Source of the DNA: JAAYLU01 sp964458805
Lineage (GTDB): Bacteria; Synergistota; Synergistia; Synergistales; Aminobacteriaceae
Length of the DNA stretch: 16,733 nt
NCBI GenBank assembly: GCA_964458805.1
Contig: CAYWKH010000044.1
Coordinates: 1 to 16,733 of the forward strand
Direction: 5' to 3'
In this document: one piece after another, positions 6,654 through 13,266 of the stretch
Layout of the letters: the number at the start of each line of letters is the position of its first letter
Position numbering within the stretch: the first letter of the stretch is position 1
Notes under the pieces: model-generated
The model's input: the letters and a program-made list of their open reading frames with translations, nothing else
Database searches by the model: none
Told to the model about the DNA's origin: nothing
Made by a program: the position numbers and the translations under genes

Positions 6654-9110
6654 ATGGACAGGATCACTCGTGCCCACCTGTTTTTAACCGGAGGAACGAA
6701 CCTGCTGTGCGTACTGCTGGTGTTCGTCGGCTGTGTTCTCAGCCTGCTGGATGTCCGCCGCGCCTTGGACTTCAAGCGCGCCGAGCTGTTGGCCTCGGCC
6801 AGGTCCCTGGGCGATACGATCAACCCGGAACGCGTGCGGGACTTGCATGCCGATCCGTCGGACTTCGACAGGCCGGCTTACGCGAGGCTGCACGAACAGA
6901 TGACCTCCGTACTGCCCCTGATGGCCCCGGCCGTCTCCGTCTCGCTTCTCGCGGAGTCTCCGGAAGGAGGCTTGGTCTACCTGGTGGACGCGCGCCCGTT
7001 GAGGGCTGCGGCGCCAGGCGACCGCCTGGTCCCCCCATTCGAAGAATTCCTCGCCCGGTTTCGCACCAACAAGCCGGTCGTAAGCGCCCCCTACAGGGCG
7101 GACGACGCGGAGCTGTGGGCTGCGATCGTGCCCCTTTCGTCCCCCGGGGATGGCGCTCCGAAGGCGACCGTCCTGCTCCAGGCCGAATACCCGGGCTTCA
7201 TGGCTCTTTTGAAGGAGCGCGCGCTCGTGCCGCTCTGCGGTGGGATCCTGCTTATCCTCGTCATTAAGGTCGGACGCCGAGTCGTGGCCCGGGCACGCAA
7301 GCCGGGCCTCCTGCTGGCGGAGTCGCTGTGGGTGCTGTCCATCGGCCTCGTCCTGGCCGGCCTGTTCTCTCGCGGGGCCAACTGGTACGAATTCCGCACC
7401 CACAGGGGGGCCTTTTTAACCCTTTCGAACCTCGAGTCCGGCTTGTTTCTAAGGGAGTTCAAAGAGCTGAGGGACGGGTACCTGGAGGGACTCGGGCGCT
7501 TCTTCGAGAGCAGCGACCATGTCGACCGCGACGAGTTCGCCAGGTATGCCGAGTACCTGACCTCCGTGCCCTACATCGACGCCGTGGCCTGGGCTCGGGC
7601 CTCCTCCAGCGGTGACGGAACGCGCACTTCCTTTATCGTTGCCTACTCGACCCTCGAGGGGTGGTCGTACCTGCCTGCGGGGGCTGATCTCCTGTCCATG
7701 CAACCCCTGAAGGAGGCCGTGACGGTCGTGCTGGACGAGGGGTTTCCCACCCTGTCAGGCGCCCTGCCGGACGATGGCGCCCGCGAGGCTTGCAGGGCGG
7801 TGGCGCTCAGGGCGGTATCGGGCCCCTCGGGGATCCCGACGGGCATGGTCGCGATCGTGGTGAACCTTAAGGCGATGCTTGGGAGCTCCATGCTTCGCGG
7901 CGACGAGGCGAACGGGGGAGTGCTGGATCTGCGACTCAGGCGCATTCTGCCCGGGGACGGCTGCCAGACCCTGTATGCCGAGCCTGGGGGGCCTCCCCCG
8001 GAGCTTGATCGCGATCCTCCCTTCAAGGCCGTGCGCCACCTGTTCATGATGGGGCAGGCGTTCGAGCTTGAGACCCTGCCGGGGCCGGGGTTCGAATCCA
8101 TGCATCCGAGGGACGCGGGAAGGGTTACCCTGTACGCGGGAGTGCTGGTGTCGTCCCTGGTCGCGCTGCTCACGGGGTTGTTTTGGAACTGGCGCGGCGC
8201 GATGCTGCGCTTGGTGGATATGAAGACTGCCTCTCTCGCCGAGAGCGAGCTGCACTCGAAGAAGCTGGTCCACCTGTACCGTTCGATCTCCGAGGGAGTG
8301 GTGATCATAGACTCGAAGGGGTTCATAGAGGACTGCAATCCTGCATTTGAAGAACTGACAGGCTATAGTCTCGCCGAGATGCGCGGCAAGAAGCCCTCGC
8401 TCTTCGCAGCGAGGGAGAGGCAGTTCGACAAGGGGTTCGTCGAGAAGCTGAGAAGGACCGGCAAATGGAGCGGCGAGATACTCAATAGGAGGAGGGACGG
8501 CGAGGTATACCCGGTATGGCTCTCCATCTCGGCGGTCGCGGACGTAGACGGCGACCACGCGCACTTCTCCGGCGTATACCGGCATATCGGAGGCTTTAAG
8601 GCCGAGCAGGAGCGCCTTACGAGGATGGCATACCACGACTATCTCACCGGCCTGCCCAATCGCGCGTTGCTCATGGACCGCCTGGAGATGGCGCTTGCCA
8701 GGGCGAAACGCGAGCATGCCATGGTGGTTTTGCTATTTCTGGATTTGGATAATTTCAAGAGGGTCAATGATACCTTTGGGCATGAGGCAGGGGATGTCAT
8801 GCTTATCGAGGTGGCAAAGAGATTGAAAAAGGCGCACCGGGAGCAGGATACGGTCGCCAGGCTGGCGGGAGACGAGTTCGTAGTCCTGCTCGAGGGCTTG
8901 AACCATGAGAACGACCTCGATAAGATTATGCTGGATATGAGAGCGCTGTTCTCGGATCCGTTCAGCGTGAAGGGGCATGAGATCTGCGTCGACGTCAGTA
9001 TAGGCATATCTCTTTATCCAAGAGACGGGGTCGAGGCAAAAACTCTCCTTGCCACCGCCGACAGGGCGATGTACGCTGAGAAGAACACTAAAAAAAGTGC
9101 TCGACGTTAG
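6654..9110 (+). CDS. membrane CHASE-PAS-GGDEF diguanylate cyclase with two extracytoplasmic sensor regions
   Basis: 818 residues from ATG 6654, which has AGGGG 6 nt upstream; a TTG at 6630 would add eight residues and is less likely. TM1 is near 6-30, followed by an extracytoplasmic region to about 190 with no recognised domain. TM2 (191-207) and TM3 (218-239) flank a short basic loop. A CHASE-like domain follows (about 250-415, including DEFARYAEYLTSVPYIDAVAWA-type sequence), then TM4 (491-512), a PAS domain (about 535-650) and a GGDEF domain (about 665-815). The signature is AGDEF (738-742), a variant found in active enzymes. An intact RxxD inhibitory site (Arg729, Asp732) lies five residues before it, so c-di-GMP synthesis with product feedback is expected. 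There is no EAL domain. The C-terminal coding part is noticeably less GC-rich than the rest. Confidence 0.92.
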   Translation: MDRITRAHLFLTGGTNLLCVLLVFVGCVLSLLDVRRALDFKRAELLASARSLGDTINPERVRDLHADPSDFDRPAYARLHEQMTSVLPLMAPAVSVSLLAESPEGGLVYLVDARPLRAAAPGDRLVPPFEEFLARFRTNKPVVSAPYRADDAELWAAIVPLSSPGDGAPKATVLLQAEYPGFMALLKERALVPLCGGILLILVIKVGRRVVARARKPGLLLAESLWVLSIGLVLAGLFSRGANWYEFRTHRGAFLTLSNLESGLFLREFKELRDGYLEGLGRFFESSDHVDRDEFARYAEYLTSVPYIDAVAWARASSSGDGTRTSFIVAYSTLEGWSYLPAGADLLSMQPLKEAVTVVLDEGFPTLSGALPDDGAREACRAVALRAVSGPSGIPTGMVAIVVNLKAMLGSSMLRGDEANGGVLDLRLRRILPGDGCQTLYAEPGGPPPELDRDPPFKAVRHLFMMGQAFELETLPGPGFESMHPRDAGRVTLYAGVLVSSLVALLTGLFWNWRGAMLRLVDMKTASLAESELHSKKLVHLYRSISEGVVIIDSKGFIEDCNPAFEELTGYSLAEMRGKKPSLFAARERQFDKGFVEKLRRTGKWSGEILNRRRDGEVYPVWLSISAVADVDGDHAHFSGVYRHIGGFKAEQERLTRMAYHDYLTGLPNRALLMDRLEMALARAKREHAMVVLLFLDLDNFKRVNDTFGHEAGDVMLIEVAKRLKKAHREQDTVARLAGDEFVVLLEGLNHENDLDKIMLDMRALFSDPFSVKGHEICVDVSIGISLYPRDGVEAKTLLATADRAMYAEKNTKKSARR

Positions 9111-9118
9111 GCGGGGGA

Positions 9119-9147
9119 GTGACCGGTGCTGTCGGTCAATGTATAAT
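9119..9147 (+). promoter_or_regulatory. candidate promoter for the corrinoid protein-kinase operon
   Basis: GTGACC at 9119-9124 (TGAC core matching TTGACA) and a perfect TATAAT at 9142-9147 are separated by 17 nt. The leader holds a 6-bp inverted repeat (9155-9160 with 9171-9176). I saw no cobalamin-riboswitch B12 box (GCCACTG-like) in it. GGAGGTGG at 9210-9217 is the ribosome binding site of the first gene. Confidence 0.5.
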
Positions 9148-9221
9148 GCCGGGAATCGGCGCGGCTGCAGGCCGATCAGGCTGAAAAATACCGCTTTAAA
9201 GCCGTTGCCGGAGGTGGAATT

Positions 9222-9863
9222 ATGAAATCCAGGGAAGAGCGTTCGAGCGAGTTTGAGGCCGCCCTGCTGGCTTTGAATCGTCTCGAGGTTGCGCGCCTTC
9301 TAACCGACGAGGGCGACGAGCGTCCCGTGACGGCGCGAATAGAGCAGGACGTGGTGCCCGCGATGGATAGGCTCGGAAGGCTGTGGGAGGACGGAAGGGT
9401 CTCCCTCTCCCAGGTGTACATGAGCGGAAGGATATGCGAGGAGCTGGTAGGCAGGCTGCTGCCGCAGCACGCCGAGCCCTCGGACGGGGATGCCAGGATA
9501 GCCTTGGCGGTCCTCGAGGACAGGCACATGCTGGGCAAGCGAATGGTGGCGGCGACGCTCACCGCATCGGGCCACCCGTTCTTCGACTACGGGAGCACGG
9601 ACGCCGAGGCGCTGGTCAGGCGCGTCGAGGCTGACGGGGTGGAGATGCTGCTCGTCTCCACCCTGATGCTCAACTCCGCGCTCAGGGTGGTAAAGGTGCG
9701 GGAGGGGCTGGATCGCCTGGGACGACCCGTGATGCTTGTCGTTGGCGGGGCGCCGTTCCGCCTCGAGCCGGGGCTGTGGCGCGAGACCGGCGCGGACGCT
9801 ATGTGCAGGAACGCCAGCGAGATCGTGTCGCTTATCGATCGGTTCTCTGGAGGTGGCAGATAA
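9222..9863 (+). CDS. corrinoid (cobalamin)-binding protein of the MtaC/MtbC/MttC type
   Basis: 213 residues in two parts. The first (about 1-85) is a helical, MetH-cap-like region. The second (about 90-210) is a Rossmann-like B12-binding domain. The base-off/His-on signature is complete: Asp100-x-His102-x-x-Gly105 in EDRHMLGK, Ser146-x-Leu148 in VSTLML, and Gly175-Gly176 in VVGGAPF. His102 would be the lower axial cobalt ligand. Proteins of this family carry methyl groups between a substrate methyltransferase and an MtaA-type or tetrahydrofolate methyltransferase; others sense B12 or light. The stop overlaps the next ATG by one base (TAATG). No methyltransferase of the MtaB, MtbB or MttB families accompanies it, which makes a sensory role plausible (inference). 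Confidence 0.88.
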   Translation: MKSREERSSEFEAALLALNRLEVARLLTDEGDERPVTARIEQDVVPAMDRLGRLWEDGRVSLSQVYMSGRICEELVGRLLPQHAEPSDGDARIALAVLEDRHMLGKRMVAATLTASGHPFFDYGSTDAEALVRRVEADGVEMLLVSTLMLNSALRVVKVREGLDRLGRPVMLVVGGAPFRLEPGLWRETGADAMCRNASEIVSLIDRFSGGGR

Positions 9864-10912
9864 TGGTGCGCTCATCCATGACCTCTATGGAGCGGGTGGT
9901 GACTGCGCTCTCTCTGAAGGAGCCGGACAGGGTGCCGTGGTTTCCCCTGCTGACCACGGCCGGCGCAAGGGAGCTTGGGCTCTCGATACGGGAATACTTC
10001 TCGAAGGGGGTCAACGTGGCGGAGGCCCAGCTTCGGATGAGGAAGAAGTTCGGCCATGACTGCCTGTACTCGTTCATGCACGCGTCCGCCGAGGCGGAGG
10101 CGTGGGGGGGCGAGTCCATCTACTACGACGACGGCCCGCCGAACTGCGGGATGCCGCCCCTGACCGACCCGGAGCGCATCATGTCGCTTCAGCCGCCGCG
10201 GGTGAAGGACTCCCCCTCGCTCGTCAAGACGCTCGACGCTATCAGGCTGATGAAGGAGAGAGCCGGAGACGAGGTTCCCATTTTAAGCGTCGTCATCTCC
10301 CCCTTCTCCCTGCCTGCTATGCAGATGGGGCTCGAGTCCTACCTGGTGCTGATCCACGAGAGGCCGGACCTCTTAGCGCGGCTCATGGAGGTGAACGAGG
10401 AGTTCACGGTCGAGTGGGGGAGGGCGCAGGTCGAGGCGGGATCGACGGCGGTTGTCTACTTCGACCCTCTTTCGTCCCCCACGATCATCCCGAGAGAGCT
10501 TTATCTAAAGACCGGCTTCCAGGTGGCGAGGCGGACGATCTCCCGCATCGGCGGCCCGGTGGCCATGCACTTCGCGTCCGGGAGGAGCATACCCATCCTG
10601 GACGACGTGGTGCAGACCGGCGTGGGTGTGCTATGCGCCGGGTGCGAGGAGGACCTGGAGGAGCTGAAGCGGCTGGCGGAGGGCAGGATCGCCCTGGTGG
10701 GAAACCTGAACGGACTTGAGATGAGGAGGTGGTCCCCCGCGCGGGCCGAGGAGGAAGTAAAGAGGACCATAGCCGCCGCGGGGCCGGGGGGAGGATTCAT
10801 ACTGTCCGACAGCCACGGCGAGATCCCCTGGCAGGTCCCCGACGAGGTGATCTTCGCCATGGGAGAGGCAGTGCGCAGGTGGGGCGAATACCCGCTAGAC
10901 TGGCCGGGCTAG
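9863..10912 (+). CDS. uroporphyrinogen decarboxylase-superfamily protein (MtaA/CmuA-like), zinc site altered
   Basis: 349 residues from ATG 9863. The frame is open further upstream, but that part overlaps the corrinoid gene and lacks homology. The TIM-barrel family signature is clear: MERVVTALSLKEPDRVPWFP at the N-terminus, SIPILDDVVQTGVGVL in the middle, and RIALVGNLNG. MtaA/MtbA/CmuA relatives move methyl groups between a corrinoid protein and a thiol using zinc held by HxC...C. Here the HxC reads His236-Phe-Ala238, and the distal Cys region reads LSDSHGEIPW (His318), so both expected Cys ligands are missing. A CAGC pair (Cys258, Cys261) lies nearby. It abuts the kinase gene (stop TAG directly followed by ATG). 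It is not a heme-pathway HemE by context. It may be a methyltransferase with a different metal site or a non-catalytic sensor partner. Confidence 0.85.
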   Translation: MVRSSMTSMERVVTALSLKEPDRVPWFPLLTTAGARELGLSIREYFSKGVNVAEAQLRMRKKFGHDCLYSFMHASAEAEAWGGESIYYDDGPPNCGMPPLTDPERIMSLQPPRVKDSPSLVKTLDAIRLMKERAGDEVPILSVVISPFSLPAMQMGLESYLVLIHERPDLLARLMEVNEEFTVEWGRAQVEAGSTAVVYFDPLSSPTIIPRELYLKTGFQVARRTISRIGGPVAMHFASGRSIPILDDVVQTGVGVLCAGCEEDLEELKRLAEGRIALVGNLNGLEMRRWSPARAEEEVKRTIAAAGPGGGFILSDSHGEIPWQVPDEVIFAMGEAVRRWGEYPLDWPG

Positions 10913-13213
10913 ATGGCGAAGAAGACGCTCATCCTGTCGTGCAGGGCTCTTCGCCGGGAGATGGAGGCGCTAGCCTCGCGGATGAAACTGCCCTCCTGCG
11001 ATGTCGTATCGTTCTCGTGCGACTGCACCGATAGTTCACGCTCCACCGCGCCCCTGGACGACATGATAAGAGATGCGGCGAGCCGCTTCGACCGGGTCCT
11101 CGTCGTGGGGAGCCCCTGCTATGCGGAGAAAAAATCCGCTGATCCGACCCCTCGCAATGTCGCCGTCACAGGGCGCGACTTCGACCTGTTCATTCCCGCG
11201 CCCCTCGTTGCTCGCCTGCAGAGCGACGGGGCCTACCTGGTGACTCCGGGATGGCTGGAGCGCTGGAGGGAGAGAGTGGGCACGGGGTGGGGGTTCGACG
11301 CCGACGGGGCCAGGAGCTTCTTCGCGGAGTCATGCAGCCGGCTGTTGATGCTAGACACCGGGGTCTATCCCGACTGCGGGCGGAGGATGGCCGAGTTCGC
11401 CGCCTATGTAGACAGGCCGTTCGAGATAATGCCAGTCGGGCTGGACATGGCCGAGCTCTTCATGAGGGACGCCCTCGGAAGCATGGAACCGCGCGGCGAC
11501 GATGGCGCGCCGGCGTCCCCGGAGCCCGCCGGGCTCGCCGCGGACTACGCGATGCTGCTCGACATGATGAGCCGCCTGGTGGAGTTCACCGCCGAGGAGG
11601 ACGTTGCGAGGGCCTTCTTCGAGCTGTTCGACATCCTCTGCGCCCCGTCCTTCCAGGCTTATGTACCGCTCCTGAGGGGAGAGGCCGGCGAGGCAGTCTT
11701 CTTCCCCGCGCATCGCACGCTGCCCGGAGGAGCCGTCGAAAAGATGCTGGCTGCCGACGAGGACTGCTCGTGGTGGGGAGACGGAGGAGGCTTCCTCCTG
11801 CGCCTCCGCCGCGAGTGTGAGACCATGGGCTATCTCCTGGTCGACGACCTGGTCATACCTAAAAACAGGGAGCGCTACTTCAACAGCGCCGCCACGGTGC
11901 AGCCCATCCTCTCCCTGGCCGTCGCGAACGCGCGCAACTTCCGGATCCTGGAGGAGACCAACGAGTCGCTGGTCGAGTCCATCAGGCAGGTCAACGAGAT
12001 GGCCCGCCGGGCCGAGGCCGCCAACATCGCCAAGAGCGCGTTCCTGGCCAACATGAGCCACGAGATAAGGACCCCGATGAACGGCATAATCGGCATGATA
12101 GACCTGCTGCTGGCGTCGGACCTGGACGACGAGCAGGCAGATTACGCCAGGACCGTCAAGAGCTGCGGCGACGCCCTGCTGGACCTGATCGACGACATAC
12201 TCGACCTGTCGAGGATAGAGGCGGGCAGGATGGAGCTCGCGATCACGGACTGCAACGTGAACGAGCTGGCGGAGGAGGTCACCGCGATGCTGGCCTCGCG
12301 CGCCAGGGAGAAGGGGCTGTCCTTCGTCTGCGTGCGAGAGCCTGGAGTGCCTTCGCACCTCCGCGGAGACCCCGGGCGGCTCCGCCAGGTGCTGGTGAAC
12401 CTGGCGGGAAACTCCCTGAAGTTCACCAGCGCCGGGGGGATAGCACTCCGTCTTCAGCTGGTCGAGGAGACCGCGGGCGACGCGCTGCTGAGGTTCTCCG
12501 TGCTGGACACTGGCATAGGCATCCCCGAGCAGTTCAAGGAGAGGCTGTTTCAGAAATTCTCGCAGGTTGACGCGTCGAGCACGCGAAAGTACGGGGGTGC
12601 CGGCCTCGGACTGGCGATTTCGAGGGAGCTGGCGGAGCTCATGGGCGGCTCGATCCGCGTTGACAGCCCGGCGCCCCCCACGGAGATCCGGGCCTCCTTC
12701 CCCGGCGATTCGGCTCCCGGCTCGGGGCCCGGCTCCTGCTTCCGGTTCGAGGTGCGCCTCGAGAAGGCCAAGTCGCCGTCCGGCGTTGCCCGGAGAGGGG
12801 ACGCGCCATCCAGGGATGGGGGCGAGGCCCCGCCCCGCGCCCGCGTCCTGCTCGTGGAGGACAGCCCCGTCAACCAGAAGGTTGCCCTCATAATGCTGAA
12901 AAAGCTCGGAATTGCAGCGGACACCGCATCCAACGGCATAGAAGCTCTCGAGGCCCTGGAAAGGGGGAGCTACGACCTCGTCCTCATGGACATGCAGATG
13001 CCGGACATGGATGGAACGGAGGCCACCGGCAGGATAAGGGAGCTGGGAATCAAAGCCGCGGGCCGGCCGATCCCAGTCCCCATCGTGGCGATGACGGCCT
13101 TCGCCATGCAGGGTGACCGGGAGAGGTGCCTCGCCGCCGGCATGGACGACTACCTGGCCAAGCCCGTTACCGTGGCGTCGCTAAGCTCCATGCTGGAGAA
13201 ATGGCTCCCTTGA
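10913..13213 (+). CDS. soluble hybrid histidine kinase with N-terminal DUF1638-like domain and C-terminal receiver
   Basis: 766 residues with no membrane segment. Residues 1 to about 195 resemble DUF1638: LILSCRALRREMEAL at the start, FDRVLVVGSPCY, then GAYLVTPGWLERW and a LDTGVY segment. This part holds seven Cys (10, 29, 36, 38, 69, 141, 155). Residues about 208-345 look like a degenerate GAF domain, followed by a short coiled coil. HisKA has phospho-acceptor His383 in ANMSHEIRTPMNG. HATPase_c has Asn500 in the N box, then DTGIGIP and GGAGLGLAIS. After a Pro/Gly-rich linker comes a receiver (644-766) with Asp693 in LMDMQMPDMDG. All phosphotransfer residues are intact. It starts immediately after the MtaA-like gene stop. 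No HPt protein or output regulator is nearby. The DUF1638 assignment is from memory of the family pattern. Confidence 0.9.
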   Translation: MAKKTLILSCRALRREMEALASRMKLPSCDVVSFSCDCTDSSRSTAPLDDMIRDAASRFDRVLVVGSPCYAEKKSADPTPRNVAVTGRDFDLFIPAPLVARLQSDGAYLVTPGWLERWRERVGTGWGFDADGARSFFAESCSRLLMLDTGVYPDCGRRMAEFAAYVDRPFEIMPVGLDMAELFMRDALGSMEPRGDDGAPASPEPAGLAADYAMLLDMMSRLVEFTAEEDVARAFFELFDILCAPSFQAYVPLLRGEAGEAVFFPAHRTLPGGAVEKMLAADEDCSWWGDGGGFLLRLRRECETMGYLLVDDLVIPKNRERYFNSAATVQPILSLAVANARNFRILEETNESLVESIRQVNEMARRAEAANIAKSAFLANMSHEIRTPMNGIIGMIDLLLASDLDDEQADYARTVKSCGDALLDLIDDILDLSRIEAGRMELAITDCNVNELAEEVTAMLASRAREKGLSFVCVREPGVPSHLRGDPGRLRQVLVNLAGNSLKFTSAGGIALRLQLVEETAGDALLRFSVLDTGIGIPEQFKERLFQKFSQVDASSTRKYGGAGLGLAISRELAELMGGSIRVDSPAPPTEIRASFPGDSAPGSGPGSCFRFEVRLEKAKSPSGVARRGDAPSRDGGEAPPRARVLLVEDSPVNQKVALIMLKKLGIAADTASNGIEALEALERGSYDLVLMDMQMPDMDGTEATGRIRELGIKAAGRPIPVPIVAMTAFAMQGDRERCLAAGMDDYLAKPVTVASLSSMLEKWLP

Positions 13214-13225
13214 CGACTGGGGGAG

Positions 13226-13266
13226 CCTGTGCGTTTGAATCGCCCCTCGCGATTCAAACGCACAGG
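13226..13266. terminator. perfect 18-bp hairpin between convergent kinase and ptsI genes
   Basis: Arms at 13226-13243 and 13249-13266 are exactly complementary around a 5-nt loop (CCCTC). It lies 12 nt after the kinase stop, and its right arm contains the last codons and TGA stop of ptsI. There is no T tract on either side, so it is not a textbook intrinsic terminator. A bidirectional transcription stop or mRNA 3'-end stabiliser is the likely role. Confidence 0.6.

Noticed and set aside
4964..6677. Long open frames of 504 and 565 codons on both strands over the phosphofructokinase gene
   Set aside because: They are high-GC shadow frames rich in Arg, Gly, Pro and His with no recognisable motif, whereas the pfp frame has all family signatures.
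9111..9221. Possible cobalamin riboswitch upstream of the corrinoid operon
   Set aside because: The region is only 111 nt, has no B12-box-like sequence, and shows only a small 6-bp inverted repeat; too short for a cobalamin aptamer plus expression platform.
9776..9862. Upstream start for the MtaA-like gene
   Set aside because: The extra 29 codons lie inside the corrinoid gene and look unlike the family; ATG at 9863 gives the TAATG coupling and the normal N-terminus.
9863..10912. Assignment of the UroD-family gene as hemE (heme synthesis)
   Set aside because: Context is a corrinoid protein and a sensor kinase, and the sequence fits the MtaA/CmuA-like branch, not HemE.
11351..12358. 335-codon minus-strand frame opposite the hybrid kinase
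   Set aside because: Antisense shadow; the plus-strand frame holds intact HisKA and HATPase motifs over the same bases.
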